Part shown: one piece after another, positions 47,316-57,500 of the stretch
Numbering within the stretch: the stretch's first letter is position 1
Layout of the letters: each line of letters begins with the position of its first letter
Assembly (NCBI RefSeq): GCF_025790165.1
Contig: NZ_CP094970.1
Span: 2,480,001-2,544,000 of the forward strand
Length of the DNA: 64,000 nucleotides
Origin: Solicola gregarius
GTDB taxonomy: Bacteria > Actinomycetota > Actinomycetes > Propionibacteriales > Nocardioidaceae
Reading direction: 5' to 3'
Notes under the pieces: model-generated
Told to the model about the DNA's origin: nothing
What the model saw: only the letters and a program-made list of their open reading frames with translations
Database searches by the model: none
Position numbers and translations under genes: made by a program

Positions 47316-49648
47316 ACGTCCGCCAGCACGACGTCGAGCAGCCGCACGGCGCCGGCCTTGTCCAGCGGCTGATTGCCGTTTCCGCACTTGGGCGACTGGA
47401 CGCAGGAGGGGCATCCGTCGGCGCACTCGCATCCCGCGATCGCGTCGCGCGTCGTCTGCAACCACTCGGCGGCTCGTTCGTACGCTCGGCTGGCGAACCC
47501 GGCGCCGCCCGGGTGCCCGTCGTAGACGAACACCGTGAGCATCCCGGTATCCGGGTGCAGCGCGGTCGATACCCCGCCGATGTCCCATCGATCGCAGCTG
47601 GCGAGCAGCGGGAGCAGGCCGATCGACGCGTGTTCGGCGGCATGGGCCGCGCCGGGGATGTCCGCGGCCGACAACGCCGGGTCGACCGCGTCGTCCGGCA
47701 CCATCCACCACACGCCCTTCGTCCGGAGCGTTCGTACGGGAAGGTCGAGCGGCTCCTCGGCGAGCACCTCACCCGATCCGATCCGGCGGCGCAGGTACGA
47801 CACCACCTGCTGGCTGACGTCGACCGAGCCGTACGCCAGCTGGGTGCGTCCCCAGCTCGAGACGAGCTCCGGCTCCACGATGGCGATCTCGGTGACGTCG
47901 CGAGCGGTGGTCGTGTAGTCGGGCTCGTCTCGGTGTACGACGGCGACGCCGTCCTCGTGGTCGAACTCGTCGACGACGTACGTCTCGCCACGGTGGACGT
48001 ACACGGCCCCGGTGTGCACGGTGGCATGCGCCGAAGAGGAGTCCGCGGTGCCGAGCACCCGGCCGGTCGCACCGTCGACGACGTGCACTGCGGGCCCTCC
48101 GCTCGAGCGGATGTCGGCGAGATCGGCAGCGCGTTCGCGCCGGGTCCAGAACAACCCCCGCGGTCGCCGGCGCAGCCACCCGGCCGCGAGAAGCGCGTCG
48201 GCACCCTCGGCACTGCCCGGCCCGAAGAGCTCCATATCGTCATCGGTGAGTGGCAGCTCCTGTGCGGCCGCAGCGAGGTGAGGGCCGAGCACGTGCGGGT
48301 TCGACGGGTCGAGCACGGTCGCCTCGACGGGCGCACCGAGGAGCTTGTCCGGATGCCTGACGAGATACGCGTCGAGCGGGTCGTCGCGGGCGACGAGCAC
48401 CCCGAGCGACGCGTTCGTGCCCCGCCCGGCCCGACCGAACTGCTGGAACAGCGCGGCGCGGGTGCCCGGGAAACCGACGGTCACGACCGCATCGAGCCCG
48501 GAGATGTCGACGCCGAGCTCGAGGGCGCTCGTGCTCGCGAGTCCGAGCAGCTCGCCGTCGCGTAGCAACCGTTCGATCTCGCGTCGCTCCTCCGGCAGGT
48601 AGCCACCACGGTAGGTCGTGACCCGGCGAGACAGCGTCGGCTCCACCTCGTGGAGCAGGCGCTGTGCGGACATCGCGAGTGCCTCGGCGCCCCGCCTGGA
48701 CCGGACGAACGCGAGCGTGCGGATGTCGGCGACGACGAGATCGGTGAGTACGTCCGCCGACTCGGCGATCGCGGAGCGGCGTACCGGCGCCTCGTGCTCA
48801 CCACCGGCGTCGAGCAGCGGCGGCTCCCAGAGCGCGATCGCCGCCTCACCTCGCGGCGACGTGTCGTCGGTGATCGCTGTGGCGGGCACGCCCGTGAGCG
48901 CAAGCGCGAGTGCCTCCGGCTCGGCCACCGTCGCCGAGGTGAGTACGAATACCGGATGGGCGCCGTAGTGGGCGGCCAGCCTCCGGAGCCGACGCACGAT
49001 ATGAGCCACATGCGATCCGAACACCCCGCGATAGTGGTGGCACTCGTCGATGACGACGTATCGCAGTCCCGCAATGAATCGCGACCAACGCGCGTGACCT
49101 GGGAGCAGCGTGCGGTGCAGCAGGTCGGGGTTGGTGACGACGTAGTTGGCGTGGTCCCTCGCCCACGCGCGCTCCTCACGCGAGTTGTCACCATCGACGG
49201 CGGCCGCGCGTACGCCGTCCAGCCGCCGGTCGCTGGGTTGTTCCCCGATCAGTTCTGCGAGCCCGCGAAGCTGATCGTGCGCGAGGGCCTTGGTGGGTGC
49301 GACGTACAGCACGGTGGGCGATCGGTCGCGTAGCACGCTGCCCTGGCGGCCGGCGGTGAGCGCGCTGAGGGCGGGCACCTGGTAGACCGCGGACTTCCCC
49401 GATGCAGTGCCCGTCGACACGACCACCCCGTGACCGTCGAGAATCTGCTGGATCGCGTCGACCTGGTGCGCCCAGAGCTGGTCGATACCGATCGCTCGGT
49501 ATGCGGCACGGATGTCGTCGGGTACGGTCGGCGGCCACTCCGCGTAGACCGGCGTACGCTCCGGGACGCGCTCAACATGCAGCAGCCGGTCCTCGCGCCG
49601 CGAGCCTGCCAGGGCATGGCGAAGCAGGGCAGACGGGTCCGTGGTCAC
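47291..49648 (-). CDS. DEAD/DEAH-box helicase of the MrfA/Lhr-like type with DUF1998 zinc motif
   Basis: A 785-aa SF2 helicase. Motifs: Walker A GTASGKSAVY (~80), DECHHYRG as motif II (~200), TSAT motif III, and the C-terminal QFGRAGRG motif VI. The C-terminus has the four-Cys cluster CECADGCPSCVQSPKC typical of DUF1998/MrfA-type repair helicases. It probably acts in DNA repair; mycobacteria have the same gene near the pilus locus (Rv3649). Start GTG 49648. Confidence 0.9.
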   Translation of the reverse strand: MTTDPSALLRHALAGSRREDRLLHVERVPERTPVYAEWPPTVPDDIRAAYRAIGIDQLWAHQVDAIQQILDGHGVVVSTGTASGKSAVYQVPALSALTAGRQGSVLRDRSPTVLYVAPTKALAHDQLRGLAELIGEQPSDRRLDGVRAAAVDGDNSREERAWARDHANYVVTNPDLLHRTLLPGHARWSRFIAGLRYVVIDECHHYRGVFGSHVAHIVRRLRRLAAHYGAHPVFVLTSATVAEPEALALALTGVPATAITDDTSPRGEAAIALWEPPLLDAGGEHEAPVRRSAIAESADVLTDLVVADIRTLAFVRSRRGAEALAMSAQRLLHEVEPTLSRRVTTYRGGYLPEERREIERLLRDGELLGLASTSALELGVDISGLDAVVTVGFPGTRAALFQQFGRAGRGTNASLGVLVARDDPLDAYLVRHPDKLLGAPVEATVLDPSNPHVLGPHLAAAAQELPLTDDDMELFGPGSAEGADALLAAGWLRRRPRGLFWTRRERAADLADIRSSGGPAVHVVDGATGRVLGTADSSSAHATVHTGAVYVHRGETYVVDEFDHEDGVAVVHRDEPDYTTTARDVTEIAIVEPELVSSWGRTQLAYGSVDVSQQVVSYLRRRIGSGEVLAEEPLDLPVRTLRTKGVWWMVPDDAVDPALSAADIPGAAHAAEHASIGLLPLLASCDRWDIGGVSTALHPDTGMLTVFVYDGHPGGAGFASRAYERAAEWLQTTRDAIAGCECADGCPSCVQSPKCGNGNQPLDKAGAVRLLDVVLADVHESGSTT

Positions 49649-49752
49649 GTGCGAAGTGTCTCAAACGGCAACGACCTCTCGGTTCCACCGCCGGTCGACC
49701 GATATCGTGATTGAATGCGGACGACGTATCTGTATCGGCGAAGGAGACTGGC

Positions 49753-50091
49753 GTGGACCTGTCGTTGACCACCCGGTCCGAGGGGCAGTACGAGGTCATC
49801 GAGGTCACGGGCGAGATCGATGTCTACACCGCACCCCGCCTGCGTGAACGTTTGATCGATCTTGTCAATCAGGGTCACCACTACTTGGTCGTCGACATCG
49901 AGAAGGTCGAGTTCCTCGACTCGACAGGTCTCGGTGTGCTTGTCGGAGGCCTCAAGCGCGTACGCGCCAACGGCGGGCGGCTGGTGATCGTCTGTACGCA
50001 GGAGCGGTTGCTCAAGATCTTCCGGATCACCGGCCTGGAAAAGGTGTTCGGCATCTACGGCTCCGTGAGCGACGCCATCAGCGCACACTGA
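49753..50091 (+). CDS. STAS-domain anti-sigma factor antagonist
   Basis: A 112-aa STAS protein of the RsbV/SpoIIAA type. [15 protein letters not shown] and [17 protein letters not shown] carry the phosphorylatable Ser of the DSTGLG motif. GTG 49753 has AAGGAG 6 bases upstream, so it is preferred over a TTG at 49711. It should bind an anti-sigma factor and release a stress sigma factor. The next gene, 9 bases on, encodes a degenerate RsbW-like partner. Confidence 0.9.
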   Translation: MDLSLTTRSEGQYEVIEVTGEIDVYTAPRLRERLIDLVNQGHHYLVVDIEKVEFLDSTGLGVLVGGLKRVRANGGRLVIVCTQERLLKIFRITGLEKVFGIYGSVSDAISAH

Positions 50092-50100
50092 CTGCGCGCC

Positions 50101-50493
50101 ATGCCGCGCATCGAGCTCCGCCTGCAGCCCGATCCCGCACTGCTCCGAGTGATGCGCGTGACGATCGCGTCCGCCGCTCGCGTCCAGCGGCTCGATGAGA
50201 GCCTCGTCGAGGACATCCGGCTCGCCGCGACCGAGGCCACGGCCGAGGCGATGGCCGCCCATACGGACGCCGAGATCGGCGATGCCGTTGTTGTCGGCCT
50301 GGACGTCGCCGATCACGAGGCGGTCGTGTCGGTCGACCACGTCGCAGGTCGCGGGCGGCCGCGGACGGCCGCGGACGAAGGCGTCGATCGCCTCGCCGTA
50401 GCCGCGGGTGTCGCGGATGGCTTCGAGGTGCGCACCGCCGGCGCCGGTACGACCCGCATCGAGATGCGCTGGTCGACCGAGCCATTATCATGA
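50101..50493 (+). CDS. Degenerate RsbW-like ATP-binding (anti-sigma) protein
   Basis: A 130-aa HATPase_c_2-like protein. The region LAATEATAEAMAAHT aligns with the N box of RsbW kinases, where the Mg2+-binding Asn four residues after the Glu is replaced by Glu. The DxGxG box is likewise poor. It is therefore probably not an active kinase; it may act as a binding partner of the STAS protein. No sigma factor gene lies nearby. Confidence 0.65.
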   Translation: MPRIELRLQPDPALLRVMRVTIASAARVQRLDESLVEDIRLAATEATAEAMAAHTDAEIGDAVVVGLDVADHEAVVSVDHVAGRGRPRTAADEGVDRLAVAAGVADGFEVRTAGAGTTRIEMRWSTEPLS

Positions 50494-50544
50494 CCCCCCC
50501 TGTTGTGGCCGACCTCACACCTGATTGGGTAGGGCGGTCACTAA

Positions 50545-50560
50545 TGTGATCTCGTTCACC
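50545..50560. promoter_or_regulatory. CRP/GlxR-like site upstream of hppA
   Basis: TGTGATCTCGTTCACC fits TGTGA-N6-TCACA with one mismatch. It lies 38 bases before hppA. CRP-type regulators with this consensus are common in actinobacteria. Confidence 0.4.
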
Positions 50561-50597
50561 AGGATGGGGCCGACCCCGTCCGTCTAGGAGGATTTCC

Positions 50598-52958
50598 ATG
50601 GCCAACATGACTGTGGCCGCGGCGGAGGACTTGTCGCTTTCCGGCGGCAACATGGCCTTCGTCGTGGTAGTAGCGGTCATCGGGGTCGTCGCGCTCGCGA
50701 TGGCCGCACTCTTCCGGCAGGAGGTGCTGTCCGCAGACGAGGGCACCGAACGCATGCAGGAGATCGGCACCGCCGTACAAGAGGGTGCTTCGGCATATCT
50801 GACGCGTCAGTTCCGAACCCTAGCCGTGTTCGCACTGCTCGCGTTCGCCCTGCTGTTCGTCCTGCCCGGCGACGCCAACGTACGTATCGGCCGGTCGATC
50901 TTCTTCCTGTTCGGAGCAGGGTTCTCGGCAGCCATCGGATACATGGGCATGTGGCTCGCCGTACGCGCGAACGTGCGCGTTGCGGCGGCCGCCCAGAACG
51001 AAGGGCGCGACCCGGCGATGCGGATCGCGTTCCGCACGGGCGGCACGGTCGGCATGGCGACGGTCGGGCTCGGTCTGCTCGGCGCCTCGGTCGTCGTCCT
51101 CATCTACAAGGGTGACGCGCCGACGGTGCTCGAGGGCTTCGGGTTCGGTGCGGCGCTGCTGGCGATGTTCATGCGAGTCGGTGGCGGCATCTTCACCAAG
51201 GCCGCCGACGTCGGCGCCGACCTGGTCGGCAAGGTCGAGCAGAACATCCCCGAGGACGACCCCCGCAACGCGGCGACGATCGCCGACAACGTGGGCGACA
51301 ACGTCGGCGACTGTGCCGGCATGGCGGCCGACCTGTTCGAGTCGTACGCCGTGACGCTGGTCGCCGCGCTGATCCTGGGCTCGGTCGCGTTCGGCGAGGA
51401 GGGCCTGGTCTTCCCGCTGATCGTGCCGGCCATCGGTGCGATCACCGCCATCATCGGCGTCTACATCACCAAGCCGCGGCCCGGCGAGAGCGGTCTGACC
51501 ACGATCAACCGGTCGTTCTACATCTCGGCCACCATCTCTGCGGTGTTGTGTGTCATCGCCGCGTTCGCGTACCTCCCGACGTCGTTCGACGATCTGAGCG
51601 ACATCGGCGGTGCGACCACGATCGAGCAGCTGTTCGGCAGCATGGGCGGCATCCAGCCCGCCGACCCGTCCAACCCGGCACTGATCGCGGCGGTCGCCGT
51701 CGTCATCGGCATCGTGCTCGCCGCGCTCATCCTCGCGCTCACCGGCTACTTCACCGGTACGGAGACCCGCCCGGTCCAGGACGTCGGCAAGACCGCGCTG
51801 ACCGGACCGGCGACGGTGATCCTCGCTGGCATCTCCGTCGGTTTCGAGTCCGCGGTCTACACCGCGCTGGTGATCGGTGCGGCCGTCTACGGCGCGTTCC
51901 TGCTCGGTGGCGGCTCGATCATCGTGTCGCTGTTCGCGGTTGCGCTGGCCGGCTGCGGCCTGCTGACGACCGTCGGTGTCATCGTGGCGATGGATACCTT
52001 CGGGCCCGTCAGCGACAACGCGCAGGGCATCGCGGAGATGTCCGGCGAGGTCGACGAGGAGGGCACCAAGATCCTCACCGAGCTGGACGCCGTCGGCAAC
52101 ACCACCAAGGCGATCACGAAGGGCATCGCGATCGCGACCGCCGTGCTCGCGGCGACCGCGCTGTTCGGTTCCTTCACCGATGCCATCGGTGATGCGGTCG
52201 ACGACCTCGAGGGCTCGTTCAAGCCGACGACCGGCGAGGCGCTCGATCTGCTCGGTGTGCTCAACGTCGCCGACCCGAAGAACCTCGTCGGCCTGCTGAT
52301 CGGTGCATCGGTGGTCTTCCTGTTCGCCGGGCTGGCCGTCGCCGCCGTCGGTCGTGCCGCGGGCGCGGTCGTGTTCGAGGTACGCCGCCAGTTCCGCGAG
52401 ATCCCCGGGATCATGGAGGGCACCGGGCGTCCCGAGTACGGGCGTGTGGTCGACATCTGCACTCGCGACTCGCTTCGCGAGCTGGCCACTCCCGGAGTGC
52501 TCGCCATCTTCGCGCCGATCGCCGTCGGCTTCGGCCTCGGCGTCGGACCGCTCGGTGCGTACCTCGCGGGCGCGATCGCGTCCGGCACCCTGATGGCGGT
52601 CTTCCTCGCGAACGCCGGCGGCGCGTGGGACAACTCGAAGAAGCTGGTCGAGGACGGCCATCACGGTGGCAAGGGTTCCGATGCGCACGAGGCCACGATC
52701 ATCGGCGACACCGTCGGCGATCCGTTCAAGGACACCGCCGGGCCCGCGATCAACCCGCTGCTCAAGGTGATGAACCTCGTGGCGCTGTTGATCGCACCGG
52801 CGATCGTCGCACTGTCGTACGGAGACGACGCGAGTACGCCGATCCGGCTCGCGATCGCCATCGTCTCGCTCGCGATCATCGTCGCCGCCGTCTACATCTC
52901 GAAGCGGCGTCCGGTGGCAATCAGCGAGGCACAGGGAGACAGCCTCCCGGCTGCCTAG
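50598..52958 (+). CDS. hppA: Membrane-bound proton-translocating pyrophosphatase, K+-independent type
   Basis: A 786-aa V-type H+-PPase with about 16 membrane helices. It hydrolyses cytoplasmic pyrophosphate and pumps protons out. The substrate motifs GGGIFTKAADVGADLVGKVE and DNVGDNVGDCAGMAADLFE are complete. GNTTKA has Lys504 where K+-dependent enzymes have Ala, so it belongs to the K+-independent group. The RBS AGGAGG is 7 bases before the ATG. It is monocistronic, with a CRP-like site upstream and a strong terminator downstream. Confidence 0.95.
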   Translation: MANMTVAAAEDLSLSGGNMAFVVVVAVIGVVALAMAALFRQEVLSADEGTERMQEIGTAVQEGASAYLTRQFRTLAVFALLAFALLFVLPGDANVRIGRSIFFLFGAGFSAAIGYMGMWLAVRANVRVAAAAQNEGRDPAMRIAFRTGGTVGMATVGLGLLGASVVVLIYKGDAPTVLEGFGFGAALLAMFMRVGGGIFTKAADVGADLVGKVEQNIPEDDPRNAATIADNVGDNVGDCAGMAADLFESYAVTLVAALILGSVAFGEEGLVFPLIVPAIGAITAIIGVYITKPRPGESGLTTINRSFYISATISAVLCVIAAFAYLPTSFDDLSDIGGATTIEQLFGSMGGIQPADPSNPALIAAVAVVIGIVLAALILALTGYFTGTETRPVQDVGKTALTGPATVILAGISVGFESAVYTALVIGAAVYGAFLLGGGSIIVSLFAVALAGCGLLTTVGVIVAMDTFGPVSDNAQGIAEMSGEVDEEGTKILTELDAVGNTTKAITKGIAIATAVLAATALFGSFTDAIGDAVDDLEGSFKPTTGEALDLLGVLNVADPKNLVGLLIGASVVFLFAGLAVAAVGRAAGAVVFEVRRQFREIPGIMEGTGRPEYGRVVDICTRDSLRELATPGVLAIFAPIAVGFGLGVGPLGAYLAGAIASGTLMAVFLANAGGAWDNSKKLVEDGHHGGKGSDAHEATIIGDTVGDPFKDTAGPAINPLLKVMNLVALLIAPAIVALSYGDDASTPIRLAIAIVSLAIIVAAVYISKRRPVAISEAQGDSLPAA

Positions 52959-52971
52959 CCCTACCTCCGAT

Positions 52972-53005
52972 AACGGGCGACCACACCATGGTGTGGTCGC
53001 CCGTT
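52972..53005. terminator. Perfect 34-bp palindrome terminator after hppA
   Basis: Arms AACGGGCGACCACACCA (52972-52988) and 52989-53005 are fully complementary; starts 13 bases past the hppA stop. Confidence 0.8.
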
Positions 53006-53090
53006 GCCGTCTCTGCGGAAATTCCTCGCTTCGCCGGTGCGCAGTGCCGATCTTTGGAATAGTGGCGCGCGATCAACGGGAGGGGCAACG

Positions 53091-54527
53091 ATGATTGCGA
53101 CCAGATCGGGCGGCTTCGTCACCGCCGTGGCAATGGTCATCTCGATTACCGCCGTGGGCACGGCGCAGGCGACCAAGGCCGAGGAGACACAGGACGCGCC
53201 GAAGCGCTGCCATGGCCACCAGGTGACGATCCACGGGACGAAGGATGACGACCGGATCGCCGGGACTCCGGGCCGCGACGTGATCGACAGCGGTAACGGC
53301 GATGACACGATCAAGGCACGTGGCGGCAACGACATCGTCTGCGCCGGCAAGGGCGCGGACGCGCTGTTCGGGGGCAGCGGGCGCGACCTCCTGGACGGCG
53401 GTCCGGACAGGGTGGTCAAGGGATTCCAGTGGCGCATCCACGGCGACCGGTTCATCGGCGGACCGGGGAACGACCGGATGATCGGCGGCGGAGACAAGGA
53501 CCTTCCGGACGCGGCGTGGTGGCGCTCCAGGGACCGGGTGGAGTTTCCCGGAGCCACGGGAGCGATCACGGTCGGCAAGCGTGGTGTGGTGCGCGGACCC
53601 GGCGTAGGGCGTGACCGGTTGCTCGGGGGTATGCAGCGGATCAGCGGGACCAGATGGGCAGACGACATCACCGTCCGCGGTGACTGGGACGTTGCGGCCA
53701 GAGACGGAAATGACCGGGTACGTGTCTTGCCCGGCAGGCACTACAACCAGTTCTGGCCGCTGATCGAGGGCCAAGGCGGCGACGACCGTCTCGACGCGTC
53801 GCGCGCGGACCGGACGAACTACTACCACGAGTTGGACGGCGGCACCGGACGCGACCGGCTGATCGGGTCGGATCACGACGATCGCATCCTCGACCCCGCC
53901 GGCGCCGGTGTCGTCCGTGCAGGCGGCGGGAAGGATGACCAGGTCCGGGCGATGTCCAGGATGACGGTGTTCGGCCAAGGCGGACGCGACGTGATCCAGC
54001 TACAAGTCCGTAAGGGCAGGCTTCGGCCGATCAACGGTGGCGCAGGCAGGGACCGGCTCGGCCTGACCCAGCGATTCGCCGGCGATATCGACGTACGCGT
54101 GCCGGCGCATCGGCTCCGGATCGGACGCCGTGAGACCCGCCTGCGCTCCGTCGAGGGATTCGGTCTGCGCGCCCGGAACGCCGACGTACGCTTCGTCGGC
54201 GGCAAGGGTAGCCAGGACGTCTCGACCTTGCTGAGCAAGGGCCAGGTCGCCCGCATCCGGCTGGGAGCCGGCAATGACCGCTACGAGCACACCAACGGGC
54301 GGCACCCGCGAGGGCTCGATCGCACCGTTGTCCACGGCGGCACCGGCAGCGACACCTTGTTCGGCGGCGACGGCCCGGACCGGCTGTTCGGTGGGCGCGG
54401 CGATGACGGGATGTACGGCTACCGCGCCAACGATCGGCTGCGCGGTGGCAAGGGTCGCGACACGAGCGGCGGCGGAGGCGGCAACGACCTGTGCCGGGCG
54501 GAGAAGAAGCGGAACTGCGAACGCTAG
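53091..54527 (+). CDS. Secreted calcium-binding RTX-like repeat protein
   Basis: A 478-aa exported protein with a Sec signal peptide (1-~28, ending AQATKA). Blocks of GGxGxDxL nonapeptide-like repeats occur near 60-130 (SGNGDDTIKARGGNDIV, GGSGRDLLDGG) and near 420-470 (GGTGSDTLFGGDGPDRLFGG, GGRGDDGMYG), with a diverged repeat region between. Such repeats bind Ca2+ and fold after export. A final Cys pair (DLC, RNC) closes the protein. No toxin or enzyme domain and no type I secretion genes are nearby; a Sec-exported surface protein is likely. GGGAGGGG precedes ATG 53091. Confidence 0.8.
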   Translation: MIATRSGGFVTAVAMVISITAVGTAQATKAEETQDAPKRCHGHQVTIHGTKDDDRIAGTPGRDVIDSGNGDDTIKARGGNDIVCAGKGADALFGGSGRDLLDGGPDRVVKGFQWRIHGDRFIGGPGNDRMIGGGDKDLPDAAWWRSRDRVEFPGATGAITVGKRGVVRGPGVGRDRLLGGMQRISGTRWADDITVRGDWDVAARDGNDRVRVLPGRHYNQFWPLIEGQGGDDRLDASRADRTNYYHELDGGTGRDRLIGSDHDDRILDPAGAGVVRAGGGKDDQVRAMSRMTVFGQGGRDVIQLQVRKGRLRPINGGAGRDRLGLTQRFAGDIDVRVPAHRLRIGRRETRLRSVEGFGLRARNADVRFVGGKGSQDVSTLLSKGQVARIRLGAGNDRYEHTNGRHPRGLDRTVVHGGTGSDTLFGGDGPDRLFGGRGDDGMYGYRANDRLRGGKGRDTSGGGGGNDLCRAEKKRNCER

Positions 54528-54539
54528 CGGGCAACGACG

Positions 54540-54580
54540 CCTAGTGTCCTGAGCCGGGTGACCCGACTCAGGACACTAGG
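54540..54580. terminator. Bidirectional terminator with TAGTGTCCTG ends
   Basis: CCTAGTGTCCTGAG (54540-54553) and 54567-54580 form a perfect 14-bp stem, with CGGGT/ACCCG pairing inside. It sits between convergent genes. Its TAGTGTCCTG word also ends the MITE-like element at 10419-10616. Confidence 0.75.
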
Positions 54581-54589
54581 TTCCGTCGC

Positions 54590-57500
54590 TCAGCTCAGCC
54601 GGCGGCTCCTGCGGATCGCCATCCCGCCGACGCCGATCGCGAGGATGGAGAGCACGACCCAGATCGGGTTGATCGGGCCGCCGGTGTCCGGCAGGTCGTC
54701 ATCGTCGTCGTTGTCGTTATCGTCGTCATCGTCGTCGCCCTGGTGCGGGCCGAAGGTGTTGGTCGCGCGCACCAAGACGCTGTCGTTGTCGCGCACCGTC
54801 ACGGTGCCGGGTTCGATCGCCACCTCGTCGGCGCCGCCGTTGTCAGGCTCCGTGACCGTGCATTGCGCGCGGGCCGGTAGGTTCTCGAGGATCCAGGTTT
54901 CGTCGGCCTCGAGTTGGTGCGTCTTGTTGCGTACGACCTTGGGGCTCGCGTCGTCGACGGTGCAGCGGGCGCGCAGTGTGTACGGCCCGGTGGCGTCGTC
55001 GGCACCCTTGCCGTCGACGACCTTGGTGATCTGGAGGTCGCCCCGACCGTCGTCGTCGCCGCCTTCGTCCGGGCCGAACGTGTTGGTCGCCCGCACCGTG
55101 ACGGTCTTTCCGTCGGCCACGGTCACGGTGCCGGGATCGATCGTGACCTCGTCCGCGCCGCCCTTCTTCGGCTCGGTCACCGTGCACTGGGCGTCGGCGG
55201 GCAGGTCGTCGACCGTCCAGGTCTCGCCGGCCTGCAGCTCATGTCGCTCGTCGCGCACCAGCTTCAGGCTCGCGTCGTCGAGCGTGCACCGCACCCGCAG
55301 CTCGTACGGCCCGGTCGCGTCGTCGGCGCCCGGTCCGGTGACGACCTTCTTGACCAACAGATCGCCTGCACCGTAGGCGTTCGTCGCCGTGACGGTGTCG
55401 AGATCGGTTGTGCCCGCTGTCAACGTGAACGTCGCCGAGGTGCCGTCACCAGGTGTTGTCTCACCGTCCTGGGTGATCTGCATCGCGGTGTCCTTCGCTC
55501 CGCCGGTGTCGGTCTCGGTGACCGTGCAGTCAGCGCCGACCGGGACGCCGTCGAGCTGCTGCGACTCGCCCGCGTGGACCGTGATCTCGGTGTCGAGCAC
55601 CGTCTGGCCGTTGAACTCGCATGTCGCGTCGAAGGTGTAGTCGACGTTGTAGGTGACCGGGTCGCCGTTGGCATCGACCGCGCCGCCGGCGTCGACCATC
55701 TTGTCGATCACGAACCCGGTGTTGTCATACCTGTTCTCGATCGTCGCGGTCGCGCCGTCGCCGGTGATCGGGACCTCGCCGTCGCCGGTGATGGTCGTCG
55801 AGGTCGCATTGCCGGTGTCGGTCTCGGTCACGGTGCAGTCCGAGCCCACGGGTAGCTCGGCCGTGGTGAACGACTCGTCGGGCGCCAGCGTGAAGTCGTA
55901 CGGCCCGGGCTCGGCGTCCGGGTTTTGCGGATCGACGTTCAACGGGACGTCGCCGTACGAACACTCGACCTCGACGCCGAACTCGTCGGCTGCGTACTCC
56001 GAGGCGTCGCCGGTGACGAGCTTCTCCACCGTCAGCGGCGCCTCGTCGAACACGTTGACCACGGTCGCCTGGGCGACCGGCCGTCCGTTGCGTACGGTCA
56101 CCGTATCGGGGACGACGATGACGTCCACGGTGTCGGGGAACTGCGAGTCGGGCACCTCCGTCACTTCGCACGACGCTCCGACCGGCAGTCCGTCCCAGAT
56201 CGCGACGGGGCTCTCGGACGGTGTCACGTCGCGGGTGGCGCCACCGGGGATGTCGACGTCCTCGGTCTCGCCGTCCACCTCGCGGGTGCACGCGAGGCTG
56301 AACGTGTACGTGTGATCCCGTGCCTGCTCGAGTTGCTGACCCTCCAGCCCGGCGATGACCTTCCTGGCCCGCACTTGGCCGTCGAGGAAGGTGTTGGTCA
56401 CCGTGACCGTCGCTTCCTGTGGCGGGGTCGAGCCGTTGCCGACCGTTATCGGTGAGCCCGCGATCGACGTGTCGTTCGCTCCGCCGGTCTCGGTCTCGGT
56501 GACCGCGCACTCCGCGCCGGTCGGCAGGTTATTCACCGTCCACGTGTCGGAGTTGCCGTTCGCGAACGGCGGCGTGAACGTGTGCGTGTCCTCGAACACC
56601 GGATCCGGAGTGGCGCCGTCGAGGGTGCACACCATCTCGACCTCGAACGGCTCGGTCGCCCAGTCGTCGACTCCCGCGCCGTCGAGCGCCTTCGTGACGT
56701 TGACCGACCCAACGGTGTAGTGGTTCGTGAAGTCGACCGTGTTGACGTGCGCGTCGCCCTCGTCGGGTTCGATGGTGAACTCCGCGGAGGTGCCGTCACC
56801 GGACGGCGTCCCGTTCGGCAGCGCCACGACACTCGTGCTCGCGGCGCCGCCGGTCCCGATCTCGGTGACCGTGCACTCCGAGCCGGCCGGGAGGTTGTCG
56901 AACGCCTGGTCCGCACCGTCCGCAAGGGTGAACGTCTCGTCGAGGACCGTGACGTTCTCCTCGCCGTTGTCGTACGTACACGTCGCGGTGAAGTCGTAGT
57001 CCGTGTCGTACGTGATCGGGTTGCCGTCCTGGTCCACGGCGCCGCTCTCGTCGACCTCCTTCGATATCGTGAAGCCGCCGACCTCGTAGGTGTTGGTCGC
57101 CTGGATCGTCGCGGGGTCGATCGGGTCGGGCCACGCCGGCTCCGCGATGTCGTCGCGGTCGGCGAAGTCGCGCGTGGCGTCGACCGCACCGGACGTGGTG
57201 CCGGTTCCCGGCGGATCCCAGGTCACCGTCGCACCCGGCGGCACGGGATCCTCGGTCGCCGTGCAATCCGCACCCCAGGGGATGGTGAGGGTGCCGTCGT
57301 CATTGACCGCCACCGTCTCGTCCGGGGGCACGGTGACCTGACTCTGGTCGTTGCCGTCGGCGTCGACGATGTCGACGTCCTCCGGACCCGACGTACACGC
57401 GAGCTGCATCGGGTACGAGTCGGGCAGCGCGTCGTCGGGGAACCCGTCGGGTACGTCGACGACCTTCTCCAGCGCCAGCTGGCCGGTCGCGGTGGCGACG

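Noticed and set aside
49711-49752. Upstream TTG start for the STAS protein
   Set aside because: The AAGGAG six bases before GTG 49753 and the family length fit the shorter protein.
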